Shown here piece after piece: positions 13,045 through 21,576 of a stretch of 23,052 bases of DNA; position 1 is the stretch's first letter; every line of letters begins with the position of its first letter. The DNA is from Desulfobacteraceae bacterium (GTDB lineage Bacteria; Desulfobacterota; Desulfobacteria; Desulfobacterales; Desulfobacteraceae). The translations under genes and the position numbers were made by a program. The stretch lies in assembly GCA_011390435.1 (NCBI GenBank), contig JAABSK010000015.1:1-23052 (forward strand), given 5' to 3'. The notes below the pieces were generated by a model, which saw only the letters and a list, made by a program, of their open reading frames with translations, was not told where the DNA came from and did not search any database.

Positions 13045-15704
13045 GGTTTTTTCATCTTCTGTATGCGTTCAAGGTTGTGTTTGAGCGTGTTGTTTTTTTC
13101 CTCCAGTTCTGTATGCTGATCTTTGACTTTCTGGATCACCTCTTCAGGTGCTTTTTCAAGAAAACTCTCGTTGTGGAGCCGTTTTTGAACCCCTAAAAGT
13201 TCTTTGGTGTTCTTCTCCAGATCTTTTTCAAGGCGCTGGATTTCTTTGTCAAAATCGATCACCCCTTCAAGGGAAACAAAACAGGTGGTGTTTCCGGTGA
13301 CAGAAGTTGCTGAAGATGCTGGAACATTGTCGGTTTCACAAAAATAAAAACTTTCCAGACCCGCCAGATTCACAATGGTGGCTTTGTTCTCAGCAATGAT
13401 GATTTTTTCGCTTCCATCTGCAGTATGGCCCAGCACCTTGATTTTCATAGATGGTTGAACATTCATTTCACTGCGGACATTGCGGATGCCGGAAATCAGG
13501 CCGAACAAAAACGCCATCTCCTTTTCAGCGCGCTCATTGCGATAGGTTTGATATGCTGCATCAGTGAAGGGATACGTTGCCGCCATCACAGATCCTGAAG
13601 TGGTTGGAAGAATATGGTAAATTTCTTCTGTAACAAACGGCATGAACGGATGAAGCATCACAAGAATATCCTCAAGCACCCTGGCAAGAACACTTCTGGC
13701 GCTGTCCCGTCGCCGGGCGCCTTCTTTCTCATACAATGCCGGTTTTGACGCCTCCAGATACCAGTCACAGAACTCATGCCACACAAACTGGTATATGGCA
13801 GAAGCTGCATCATTGAACCGGTAGGTTTCAATGCCATCCTTGACCGCCAGGGCGGTGTCTGCACACCGGGACAAAATCCACTTGTCAACAAGTGTCAGAT
13901 TCTTTGTATCAATTTTTTTGTTCTGATCTGTAATGTGCATCAAAGCAAACCGTGATGCATTCCATAATTTATTGACAAAATACCGGTACCCTTCCACCCT
14001 GGATTCAGACATTTTGACATCCCTGCCCTGGGCGGCAAAGGCAGCCAGGGTAAACCTGAAAGCGTCTGCACCGTATTGATCAATGACTTTGAGCGGATCA
14101 ATGACATTGCCTTTTGACTTGCTCATCTTTTTCCCGTTTTCATCCCGCACCAGTGCATGGATATACACATCGTCAAACGGGACATCGTCCATAAAGTGGA
14201 TCCCCATCATCATCATCCGGGCCACCCAGAAAAAGAGGATATCAAATCCGGTCACCAACACGTTGGTCGGGTAAAATGTTTTCAAAAGATCGGTCTTTTC
14301 AGGCCACCCCATGGTGGAAAACGGCCAGAGCGCACTGGAGAACCAGGTGTCCAGCACATCGGTTTCCTGAGCGAGCTGGTCTGATGCACACACAGGACAT
14401 TTTACGGGATCTTCTTCTTCCACAATTACCTGATGACAGGCTGCACATTTCCACACCGGAATCCGGTGACCCCACCAGATCTGTCTGGAAATACACCAGT
14501 CACGAATATTGTCCATCCATTCAAAATAGGTTTTGGACCAGTTGTCCGGGATAATCTTTGTCCGGCCGCTGCGCACCGCTTCCGATGCTTTTTGGGCAAG
14601 GGGCGCCACCTTGACAAACCATTGCTTTGAAATGGACGGCTCAACAACGGTGCGGCACCGGTAACAATGGCCAACACTATGACTCAATGGCTCCTGTTTG
14701 ACCAAAAGCCCCTGCTCTTTAAGGGCTTCAAGTGTTTTTTTTCTGCAGTCAAACCGGTCCAGACCCTCAAACTGACCTGCCCCTGCAAGCATGCAGCCGT
14801 CATCATCAATGACCTTCAGTTTTTCAAGCCCGTGTTTTTCACCCAGGTTAAAGTCATTGGGATCATGGGCCGGCGTGACTTTCAACGCACCGGTCCCAAA
14901 TCCTTTATCCACATAATCATCTTTTATAATCGGAATCAGGCGATTCGTGAGCGGCAGCATCACATGGGTCTGTGTCAGATTTTCAAACCGCTCATCGTTC
15001 GGATTGACTGCTACAGCAGTATCACCAAAAAGGGTTTCCGGACGCGTGGTGGCAACTGTCAACCCCTGTTTTTTATTTTCAAACGGATACCGGATATAAT
15101 ACAGGTAAGCTTCTTTTTCTTCATATTCCACTTCAAGGTCTGCAAGGGCTGTCTTACATCGCGGGCACCAGTTGATGATATAATGGCCCTCATAGATCAG
15201 TCCTTCTTTATACAGCCGGACAAACACCTTGCGCACAGCATCAGACAGCCCCTCATCCATGGTGAAGCGTTCCCGGTCCCAGTCACAGGATGCGCCCAGG
15301 CGTTTGAGCTGATTGATAATGGCCCCGCCGGATTTTTCCTTCCATTTCCAGACCTCTTTGATAAACGCCTGTCTGCCAAGCTGATCACGGGTCCGGCCTT
15401 TGGCCGCCAGATTCCGTTCCACAACGTTCTGAGTGGCAATGCCGGCATGGTCGGTTCCAGGCATCCACAATACATTGTATCCAATCAATCGCCGGTACCG
15501 GCACATGATATCCTGAATCACGTTGTTCAGGGCATGGCCCATGTGCAGTACGCCGGTAACATTCGGCGGTGGAATCACAATTGAAAACGGCTTTTTATCG
15601 CTTTTTTCCGCTGCTTTGAAATATCCCTGATCAATCCAGAACTGGTACCATTTGTTTTCAATATCTGATGGGTCATACCCGTTATCCAGAGAACCCGAGC
15701 CCAT
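13041..15704 (-). CDS. valS: Valyl-tRNA synthetase
   Basis: An 887-residue class I aminoacyl-tRNA synthetase that charges tRNA-Val. Seen: PPPNVTGVLHMGHALNN carrying the HIGH-type motif HMGH (54-57), the editing domain with TTRPETLFGDTAVAVNP, a zinc-type cysteine cluster (CAACHQ...CPVC), GFDILFFWVARM, and KMSKS (about 525-529). The end is the valyl-type coiled coil (FDKEIQRLEKDLEKNTKEL...). The ATG at 15704 has GAGGAG at 7 nt; the open frame runs five codons further to a TTG that overlaps this site. The stop overlaps nadC by 4 bases, forming a two-gene unit. A terminator lies only about 30 nt upstream of the start, so valS has either a promoter in that short gap or read-through control. Confidence 0.97.
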   Translation of the reverse strand: MGSGSLDNGYDPSDIENKWYQFWIDQGYFKAAEKSDKKPFSIVIPPPNVTGVLHMGHALNNVIQDIMCRYRRLIGYNVLWMPGTDHAGIATQNVVERNLAAKGRTRDQLGRQAFIKEVWKWKEKSGGAIINQLKRLGASCDWDRERFTMDEGLSDAVRKVFVRLYKEGLIYEGHYIINWCPRCKTALADLEVEYEEKEAYLYYIRYPFENKKQGLTVATTRPETLFGDTAVAVNPNDERFENLTQTHVMLPLTNRLIPIIKDDYVDKGFGTGALKVTPAHDPNDFNLGEKHGLEKLKVIDDDGCMLAGAGQFEGLDRFDCRKKTLEALKEQGLLVKQEPLSHSVGHCYRCRTVVEPSISKQWFVKVAPLAQKASEAVRSGRTKIIPDNWSKTYFEWMDNIRDWCISRQIWWGHRIPVWKCAACHQVIVEEEDPVKCPVCASDQLAQETDVLDTWFSSALWPFSTMGWPEKTDLLKTFYPTNVLVTGFDILFFWVARMMMMGIHFMDDVPFDDVYIHALVRDENGKKMSKSKGNVIDPLKVIDQYGADAFRFTLAAFAAQGRDVKMSESRVEGYRYFVNKLWNASRFALMHITDQNKKIDTKNLTLVDKWILSRCADTALAVKDGIETYRFNDAASAIYQFVWHEFCDWYLEASKPALYEKEGARRRDSARSVLARVLEDILVMLHPFMPFVTEEIYHILPTTSGSVMAATYPFTDAAYQTYRNERAEKEMAFLFGLISGIRNVRSEMNVQPSMKIKVLGHTADGSEKIIIAENKATIVNLAGLESFYFCETDNVPASSATSVTGNTTCFVSLEGVIDFDKEIQRLEKDLEKNTKELLGVQKRLHNESFLEKAPEEVIQKVKDQHTELEEKNNTLKHNLERIQKMKKP

Positions 15705-15732
15705 AAATTCACTCCTCAAACCCGTATTAATG

Positions 15733-15756
15733 AAAAAGGGGATTTTATCAATCCCC
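15733..15756 (-). terminator. Intrinsic terminator before valS
   Basis: On the minus strand GGGGATT (15756-15750) pairs with AATCCCC (15744-15738) around a 5-nt loop and is followed by TTTTT (15737-15733). It follows the acidic-protein gene and precedes the valS start by about 30 nt. Confidence 0.75.
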
Positions 15757-15787
15757 GGAACGTTTAATCAAACAAGCTGTCGATATA

Positions 15788-16150
15788 TTAACTTTTCCCG
15801 ATCTGGTCAAGGTCTTGTTGCAGGCTGTTCCTGATCTGCATGATCTCTTTTTCAATCACCCGTTCCATCACTTCGAACAGAATCGTTTCGATTTTATCAG
15901 CAAATTTTTTCTCGATCACTTTTTCCAGTGCTGCTTCAAAATCATCAAGGCGGATATCTTCAGGTGCTGCCGGAACAGGACCCTGCATATCAGCATCTGT
16001 CCTGTCGTCAACAACCTCTGTCAACTCGATAATACTGTTGTCCCTCTTAATGTCAGAGCCCTCTTCAACAATGTCTGTCAGTTCGATCACATCATCATCT
16101 GTTTTATCATCATATGAAACATCATCATCCCACTCCAGCATGTCAGTCAT
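15788..16150 (-). CDS. Acidic hypothetical protein with two IELT repeats and a C-terminal helix
   Basis: A 120-residue protein with no signal peptide. The N-terminal half is very acidic and probably disordered (WDDD, DDKTDDD) and carries two related motifs, VIELTDIVEEG (21-31) and IIELTEVVDDR (40-50). After a Pro/Ala linker (58-63) comes a long amphipathic helix (about 67-116) rich in Glu/Lys and Ile/Leu with heptad-like spacing, likely a coiled coil. I recall similar repeat proteins in sulfate-reducing bacteria, but no function. The start has GAGG at 5 nt. A terminator separates it from valS, and rsmE lies divergent upstream. The repeat motif could be a docking peptide; that is a guess. Confidence 0.78.
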   Translation of the reverse strand: MTDMLEWDDDVSYDDKTDDDVIELTDIVEEGSDIKRDNSIIELTEVVDDRTDADMQGPVPAAPEDIRLDDFEAALEKVIEKKFADKIETILFEVMERVIEKEIMQIRNSLQQDLDQIGKS

Positions 16151-16179
16151 AAAGGCCTCACTTTATTAGATATTAACAA

Positions 16180-16197
16180 AATACGCCCTCCCGTATT
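16180..16197. promoter_or_regulatory. Short palindrome in the divergent promoter region
   Basis: AATACG (16180-16185) and CGTATT (16192-16197) form a 6-bp inverted repeat around CCCTCC. On the minus strand it sits between TTGTCC and TATTTT (17-nt spacing), a possible promoter of the acidic-protein gene, where a repressor could bind. Weak evidence. Confidence 0.25.
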
Positions 16198-16322
16198 ATC
16201 GGACAACAAAAAGTACCAAAGCCTGCCCAAAGTGTCAACTGTTTAAAATACTGCCCAGCCCCCTGTCAGTACTGAAAAAACGGGTTTACAATCCATGCAG
16301 GGTAGTTTAAACATCACAGGTG

Positions 16323-17054
16323 ATGCAAAAATTCATTATTGACACCATTCATGACTTCCCGGCAGTGACAACGCTTCTGGGCCAGGATGCCCGCCACATC
16401 CACAAAGTGCTGCGGCTTGGACCGGGAGACACGCTGTCTTTGACCGATGGCTGCGGCCAGGATTACACCGCCACGATATCTGCAGTTGCCAAAGACAGGG
16501 TTCATCTGACCGTTACCGCAACGGTGGCTTCGACAACCGAAGCGCCGGTTCAGATCACTTTGTGTTCCGGCATGCTCAAGGATAAAAAAATGGATATGGT
16601 GATCAAGCATACCACCCAGCTGGGCATCCACAGATGGATTCCTTTTTATTGCGACCGGTCTGTTCCAAAGCCCAATGAAAAGCAAACTCAAAAACGGCTC
16701 CAGCGATGGGAAACCATTGCCAGGGAATCCTTGAAACAATGCCGTAGAAGCAGGGTTCCCCAGATTCTGGAACCGGTTCGGTTTGAAAAGGTTTTCACCC
16801 AGACACAGCATCATGATGTCAAAATTGCATTCTGGGAAAACGCAGACCTTCAGCTGAATGCCCTGAAACCGAAACACACCCCAAAAACCATTGTGCTTCT
16901 CATCGGTCCGGAAGGCGGGTTTTCAACAGAAGAGATTCAGACTGCCACTGCAAACGGTTTTTTTGCCTGCCTGCTTGGCCCCCGCATCCTGCGGGCTGAA
17001 ACCGCATCCATCTCGACCTGCGCTCTGGTCCAGCATCTTTTTGGTGATCTGTAG
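16323..17054 (+). CDS. rsmE: 16S rRNA m3U1498 methyltransferase
   Basis: A 243-residue SPOUT-class methyltransferase that N3-methylates U1498 of 16S rRNA in the 30S subunit. The N-terminal PUA-like part has HIHKVLRLGPGDTLSLTDG; the C-terminal SPOUT domain has the SAM-binding knot with LLIGPEGGFSTEE and LGPRILRAETAS, both diagnostic. KHTTQLGIHRWIPF and SVPKPNEKQTQKRLQRWETIARESLKQ agree with RsmE, and the length is normal. A GTG directly before the ATG (16320) is an equally possible start, and the ribosome binding site (ACAGG) is poor for both. It is divergent from the acidic-protein gene and is followed by tRNA-Phe on the same strand. No terminator is visible at its end. Confidence 0.95.
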   Translation: MQKFIIDTIHDFPAVTTLLGQDARHIHKVLRLGPGDTLSLTDGCGQDYTATISAVAKDRVHLTVTATVASTTEAPVQITLCSGMLKDKKMDMVIKHTTQLGIHRWIPFYCDRSVPKPNEKQTQKRLQRWETIARESLKQCRRSRVPQILEPVRFEKVFTQTQHHDVKIAFWENADLQLNALKPKHTPKTIVLLIGPEGGFSTEEIQTATANGFFACLLGPRILRAETASISTCALVQHLFGDL

Positions 17055-17089
17055 TTTTCTCCCCTTCGGATTCTGGTTGACATTTTTTC

Positions 17090-17118
17090 TTGACAAGCAT
17101 TCTCAAAAAGCATATAAA
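17090..17118 (+). promoter_or_regulatory. Near-consensus sigma-70 promoter of tRNA-Phe
   Basis: TTGACA (17090-17095), exactly 17 nt, then TATAAA (17113-17118). Transcription would start near 17125, about 10 nt before the mature tRNA. A second TTGACA at 17077-17082 has no -10 partner at the right distance. Confidence 0.85.
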
Positions 17119-17134
17119 GCTGCGTGTTGCCTGA

Positions 17135-17210
17135 GCCCAGGTAGCTCAGTCGGTAGAGCAGGGGACTGAAAATCCCCGTGTCGGCAGTTCAATTCTGTCC
17201 CTGGGCACCA
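17135..17210 (+). tRNA. tRNA-Phe (anticodon GAA)
   Basis: A 76-nt gene with the CCA end encoded. The acceptor stem GCCCAGG pairs fully with CCTGGGC, with discriminator A. The D-loop contains AGCTCAGTCGGTAGAGC. The anticodon stem GGGGA/TCCCC encloses the loop CTGAAAA, with GAA at 17168-17170. The T-arm carries GTTCAATTC. It has its own promoter and terminator, so it is transcribed alone. Confidence 0.97.
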
Positions 17211-17214
17211 GATC

Positions 17215-17259
17215 ACAAAAAAAGCTTTCAAGGGTTTTAATCCTGAAAGCTTTTTTTGT
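17215..17259 (+). terminator. Strong intrinsic terminator of tRNA-Phe
   Basis: A 16-nt arm at 17215-17230 pairs perfectly with 17244-17259. The right arm ends in seven T residues (17251-17257), and the left arm has the matching A-run, so it is symmetrical and could work in both directions. It begins 5 nt after the tRNA. Confidence 0.93.
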
Positions 17260-17314
17260 TTGCGTGACCAATGAATCAAATATCCATGAAAGCTGGAGGC
17301 AAAAAAAGAAAACC

Positions 17315-18283
17315 ATGGTTGACTGGACCAACGCTGTTTTGCACCAGTGGATTTGTGATCAATGGCAGATAGAGGTCCACTGTGTCCGGACCGATATTCA
17401 GATCCAGGGCAGCCCGGAGCGGGCACTGTCCCGGGTGGTTGTTGAAGACAAACAGAACCGGCTTTTTCTGGTGGAACAATTTGATACAAAAAAATGGGGG
17501 CTCCGGGACCGGGTGGCAAGGGCAATAGACATTTTATTTACCCGCGGCCTGACCCAGGTGCTGCCGTACCGGAAATCAGTCAGGGAAGAATTTCTCCCTT
17601 TTTTTGACGATGACTGCTTTCAACTGTCTTCATTTCTTGAAGGGACTCCTTTGAAACGGCCTGATTATCTGTCCTCATCTGAAATGGGAAAAAATGCGGC
17701 CCTTTTTCTAGCCCGGATGTCCGAAGCAGCCAAACAAATGGACAGGACCCTCCCCTTTTCCTGTTTTTCCATCAAAGCCTATATCCATGAACTGTTCAGA
17801 AAGATGAAGCACCATGACCGGCCGATCCATGACAGATTTCTGCCGGTCCTGCACTTTCTTGAATCCACATTTATGCCAGCCCATGATCACCTGCCCCTGG
17901 CATTCTGCCATGGTGATCTTCACCCGTTGAACATCATCTGGGACAAGGATGAAATCAAGGCGGTGATTGACTGGGAATTTGCCGGGATCAAACCGGATCT
18001 CTATGATGCCGCCAATTTGGTGGGTTGTGCCGGTATCGAAAACCCCAATGGCCTGGGCATGGACATGGTCATGACGTTTGTGGATGAACTGCGTAAAACC
18101 GCTGTGATCAGTGAAACCGGGTGGCGGTTTTTCCCGGAATATGTGCTGGCCTTGCGATTTGCCTGGTTGTCGGAATGGCTCAGAAAAAAGGATGATGAAA
18201 TGATCGACCTGGAATTTGCCTATATGAAAATTCTGGTTGACCACATGGCTGAAATAAGAGAAGCTTTTTGCAAGATGACATGA
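17315..18283 (+). CDS. Phosphotransferase-family protein (APH/choline-kinase fold)
   Basis: A 322-residue cytosolic protein of the aminoglycoside phosphotransferase-like kinase fold. The N-lobe is short, with VEDKQNRLFLVEQF, where Glu/Lys pairing may stand in for the ATP-binding Lys. The C-lobe has the catalytic Brenner motif H199-G-D-L-H-P-L-N and the metal-binding D219-W-E, followed by FAGIKPDLYDAANL. Family members phosphorylate small hydroxylated molecules such as homoserine, choline, sugars or antibiotics; the substrate is not evident. The start is uncertain: the ATG at 17315 has GGAGG but at a long 15 nt, while a GTG at 17264 abuts the tRNA terminator and has no site. It is followed after 62 nt by the DsrE-like gene on the same strand, a likely operon. 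Confidence 0.82.
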   Translation: MVDWTNAVLHQWICDQWQIEVHCVRTDIQIQGSPERALSRVVVEDKQNRLFLVEQFDTKKWGLRDRVARAIDILFTRGLTQVLPYRKSVREEFLPFFDDDCFQLSSFLEGTPLKRPDYLSSSEMGKNAALFLARMSEAAKQMDRTLPFSCFSIKAYIHELFRKMKHHDRPIHDRFLPVLHFLESTFMPAHDHLPLAFCHGDLHPLNIIWDKDEIKAVIDWEFAGIKPDLYDAANLVGCAGIENPNGLGMDMVMTFVDELRKTAVISETGWRFFPEYVLALRFAWLSEWLRKKDDEMIDLEFAYMKILVDHMAEIREAFCKMT

Positions 18284-18345
18284 ACCGTCGTCCTGCAAGC
18301 GGGTTTCAATCCCGGTTTACCAAATTTCTATATGAGGAGCAGAAC

Positions 18346-18705
18346 ATGACCAACAACGTTGTTATTGCACTATCCTGCGGCACCAACGATACCAACCGTG
18401 CCACCCGGGCCATTCATCTGGCCACCATCGCCCACAAGGAAGGTAAGAACACCTGCCTGTTTTTACTGGATGAAGGGGTATATCTGGCAAAACAGGGCAT
18501 TATCACCCATGTCCGGTCCGCCACCGGGGATGTGGCGGATGACCTGCTGGCATATCTTCAGGCCCATGATGTCCCGATCCTGGTATGCACCCCCTGTGCT
18601 GCAGCCCGGCAGATCAAGGAGGCAGAGCTGATCGAAGGGGCCCGCATGGCCTCAGCTGCAGAATTCATCAACATGTCCTGTGATGCAGCGGTAATCAGCT
18701 TGTAG
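18346..18705 (+). CDS. DsrE-family protein
   Basis: A 119-residue protein of the DsrE/DsrF/YchN fold. It opens with VVIALSCGTNDTNRATRAIHLATIAHKEG, a typical beta-alpha start, then a CLFLLDEGVYLAK strand-helix, and ends with a CTPCAAARQIK segment (Cys81 and Cys84) before a final AAVISL strand. The Cys of this segment sits where sulfur-relay members carry their sulfur-accepting cysteine, so sulfur or thiol chemistry is possible. Many single DsrE-like proteins are uncharacterised. The ATG at 18346 has GAGGAG at 6 nt; the longer frame from 18268 overlaps the preceding gene and is rejected. It is probably co-transcribed with the kinase-fold gene. Confidence 0.9.
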   Translation: MTNNVVIALSCGTNDTNRATRAIHLATIAHKEGKNTCLFLLDEGVYLAKQGIITHVRSATGDVADDLLAYLQAHDVPILVCTPCAAARQIKEAELIEGARMASAAEFINMSCDAAVISL

Positions 18706-18787
18706 TAGAGCGGTTGACACAAGATTCTGACAGACAGCGGCATGGTTGAAAACAGGCATTCAAAGATCTGTTGGCGACCATGATGTG

Positions 18788-21550
18788 TCACGATTTGCAA
18801 TTCAGATAGTCAACAAATTCAGTGTATGGCATTGGACGGGCATACAAAAACCCCTGAAGAGCATCGCACCGTTCGTTCACCAGAAAGGCTTTTTGTCCCT
18901 GTGTTTCAACACCTTCAGCAATCACCGAAAGCGACATGGCTTTTGCCATGGCAATAATTGCCCGGACAATTGCCCTGCTGGAATGATCCGTCTCAACACC
19001 CATGACAAGAGATCGATCAATTTTCAATGTATCAAGCGGCAGCCTGTTGAGTGAATTAAGTGATGAATATCCTGTGCCGAAATCATCCAGCTCAATACTC
19101 AGCCCCATCTGCCGAAGTTCTGTCAGAATCGTATTCCCTCGTTTAATGTCCTGGACCAGGCTGGTTTCTGTCAACTCAAGTTTTAATCTGCGGGTATCAA
19201 TTCCTTTTTGATGGATCACGGCGGCAACCTTTTGAACGAATTGATCATCATTGAACTGCCGCGCACTGATGTTGACTGCAAGCGCAAAATCATCCGGCAG
19301 GTGCTGTTGCGATGTCAATTCAAGCAGGTAATCGCATGCTTTGTTTAAAACCCATTCGCCGATTGGCAGAATCAGGCCCGTACTTTCTGCCACCGGAATA
19401 AACGTACCAGGCGAAACAGGATCTTTTCCCGGTGGAATCCATCGGATCAGCGCCTCTGCTCCACAGAGCACGCCTTCCTGTGAAATCTGAGGCTGGAGGT
19501 AGATCGAAAACTCATCATTGTCCAGAGCCAGCTGCAGGTCATGGGCCAGTTTGCTTTTCCGGTCAATCACCGCCTGCCGGACATCACTGTAAAAGCAAAC
19601 CGTATTCCGACCCAGATCTTTTGCTTCGTACATGGCAACATCAGCACGCTTGAGCAACTCGCTTACACTTTTATCATCACTCTTGAAAAGGGCGACTCCT
19701 ACTGAAGCGCTGGTGTGATGAACCTGCTCTTCAGTACCAAGAAGATATGTCCGGTTTAAGGAAGTCCTGAGTTTTTGAGCAACATCCATGGCTTTTTGAT
19801 ATGCCACTGGTTTTTCAGTAGCCAGCCACTCAAGCACCACAACAAACTCATCACCACCAAGACGGGCGATCGTGTCTATTTTTCGAACACAGCCTTCAAG
19901 CCTTCTGGCAACCTCAATCAGTAATGCATCGCCAACATTATGGCCCTTGGTGTCATTCAAAATCTTGAAGTTATCAAGATCCAGCATCAACACCGCACCG
20001 TAAAACAGGTTTCTTCGCGATGTGGCAATGGCATGTGAAATCCTGTCCTTGAGAAGGCGCCGGTTGGCAAGCCCTGTCAAAGGATCATACAATGCCAGTT
20101 CTCGAATCTGTTTTTCCGCATTCCGCCGTTCAGTGATATCCCATATATATCCGTACCAGTCTGTACTGCCATCATGGAGTCTCTCCGGTGTCGCATGCCC
20201 TTCCAGCCAGACATACCCTTTTTCCGGATGATGAAAACGGTACTGATCCTGCCAGGTCTCCAGTCGCTTTGCCGACCGTTCCATGTTCATCATCACCCGG
20301 TCAAAATCCGCTTCATGGAACAGCTTGAACAATGGCCTTGAGTCTTTCTGGATTTCATGGGGATGAATGCCGCAGATATCCACCAGTCCGTTTCCAGCGT
20401 ACGGAAACCAGGATTTTCCATTGGGATCAACATGGAACTGAAAAATAAAACCCGGAATATGCTGTGACAATCTTTCAAGCCGTAAAGAAAGCTCTTTTCG
20501 TGCGGTGATATCCTGAACCGTTCCGGAAATGATGGCCGTCCTGCTTTTTTCATTTATCAGGGCGACTGCATGCTGGTAAACCAGTCGCTCTTTGCCGTCT
20601 GGCCGTCTGATCCGGTATTCGATATCTCTGGCTGATTTTCCGGTATTCAGACAGGTGATCATATCCCTTACCATGTTTCTGTCATCCGGATGGATCAACT
20701 GCATTGCAGATGCCGGAGTGACATTGAACGTTTCAGGAGAAACCCCGTGGATCTCATAGATCTGATCTGACCAGGTCAGTACCTGTGTCTGAACATCCAG
20801 CTCCCAATCACCAACCAGTGCAAGCCTTTGTGCCGAAATCAGGCGTTTCCGGGTATTGGTCAGTTCTGTCACAGATGCTTTCAATGAACCAATCGCTCGA
20901 TTCACATGTCTTTCCAGCGGGCGGAATATAAAACCAATTTCAAGCAACAGGGTGATCATTGTTGCAATCCATATGATGAATTCCAATCTTTCAATGCGGA
21001 CAATCGCTGCTCTGCCGATGGTTTCATATTCATCAACAGCCGCATCCAGCAGCGGGTCCAGAACATGGGGGCCATAAGTGGTGACATACAGATATGCTGA
21101 AGACTGAATCGACAACGCATCCATTTTGGTATCATAGACAATCTGAACCCGGTCAAGAAACCGAGTCAGGGCTTTATCAAGGCCCACCATTGGATCATCA
21201 TAAATCACTTTCAGTAAGGGACTGGAAACAAGTGGAATTCCATTTTCCGGATCACCCTTCCTGAGCGATTCATGCACGGATTTCATCTTGTTCATGCCTC
21301 TTCCCACCTGGGATCGGGCCATGTTGAATTCAACCTCATCATCGGTTGTGGCCATAAGGCTGATAAAGTATGAAATCCGATTGGATAACCCGGCCTGGTG
21401 ACCGGCAAGATTAACCAGTGCTGAAAAATTCCGCTGTTGGGAAACAACCTGCTGCATGGTAATAAACGATGCCGTCACAAGCAGCGCAATCGTGCTTAAT
21501 CCAATAATATATCGAAGCCTAATGGCCTGTATGGTGCTTAGATGAATCAA
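18788..21550 (-). CDS. Membrane PAS-PAS-GGDEF-EAL c-di-GMP protein with PilJ-like sensor
   Basis: A 920-residue inner-membrane signalling protein. Domains (numbered from the TTG at 21550): TM1 14-36; a periplasmic helical sensor 37-185 resembling the PilJ N-terminal domain (QQRNFSALVNLAGHQAGLSNRIS); TM2 190-209; PAS 242-354 (ending GTVQDITARKE); a second PAS 360-477 (ending YIWDITERRNAE); GGDEF with motif 565-569 and inhibitory RKID 556-559; and EAL with E699-A-L-I-R-W, DDFGTGYSSL, KIDRS and EGVET. All catalytic signatures look intact, so it may both make and break c-di-GMP. The TTG at 21550 has GGAAGG at 6 nt; the TTG at 21610 lies in a terminator stem of the upstream gene and has no site. 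It is convergent with the DsrE gene. Confidence 0.93.
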   Translation of the reverse strand: MIHLSTIQAIRLRYIIGLSTIALLVTASFITMQQVVSQQRNFSALVNLAGHQAGLSNRISYFISLMATTDDEVEFNMARSQVGRGMNKMKSVHESLRKGDPENGIPLVSSPLLKVIYDDPMVGLDKALTRFLDRVQIVYDTKMDALSIQSSAYLYVTTYGPHVLDPLLDAAVDEYETIGRAAIVRIERLEFIIWIATMITLLLEIGFIFRPLERHVNRAIGSLKASVTELTNTRKRLISAQRLALVGDWELDVQTQVLTWSDQIYEIHGVSPETFNVTPASAMQLIHPDDRNMVRDMITCLNTGKSARDIEYRIRRPDGKERLVYQHAVALINEKSRTAIISGTVQDITARKELSLRLERLSQHIPGFIFQFHVDPNGKSWFPYAGNGLVDICGIHPHEIQKDSRPLFKLFHEADFDRVMMNMERSAKRLETWQDQYRFHHPEKGYVWLEGHATPERLHDGSTDWYGYIWDITERRNAEKQIRELALYDPLTGLANRRLLKDRISHAIATSRRNLFYGAVLMLDLDNFKILNDTKGHNVGDALLIEVARRLEGCVRKIDTIARLGGDEFVVVLEWLATEKPVAYQKAMDVAQKLRTSLNRTYLLGTEEQVHHTSASVGVALFKSDDKSVSELLKRADVAMYEAKDLGRNTVCFYSDVRQAVIDRKSKLAHDLQLALDNDEFSIYLQPQISQEGVLCGAEALIRWIPPGKDPVSPGTFIPVAESTGLILPIGEWVLNKACDYLLELTSQQHLPDDFALAVNISARQFNDDQFVQKVAAVIHQKGIDTRRLKLELTETSLVQDIKRGNTILTELRQMGLSIELDDFGTGYSSLNSLNRLPLDTLKIDRSLVMGVETDHSSRAIVRAIIAMAKAMSLSVIAEGVETQGQKAFLVNERCDALQGFLYARPMPYTEFVDYLNCKS

Positions 21551-21556
21551 TCCTGG

Positions 21557-21562
21557 CCTTCC
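21557..21562 (-). promoter_or_regulatory. Ribosome binding site deciding the TTG start of the GGDEF-EAL gene
   Basis: Minus-strand GGAAGG followed after 6 nt (CCAGGA) by TTG at 21550. No ATG exists before the first transmembrane helix in this frame. Confidence 0.6.
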
Positions 21563-21576
21563 TGCCGGTTTTTGGT

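Noticed and set aside
12490..13119. 209-codon plus-strand frame opposite nadC and the end of valS
   Set aside because: Fully antisense to two well-recognised genes and without protein features.
14667..15584. 305-codon plus-strand frame opposite valS
   Set aside because: valS motifs on the other strand are unambiguous; the frame has no ribosome binding site or known motif.
17135..17260. tRNA-Phe as an integration site for a genomic island
   Set aside because: No integrase gene follows, and no copy of the tRNA 3' end was noticed downstream in the window.
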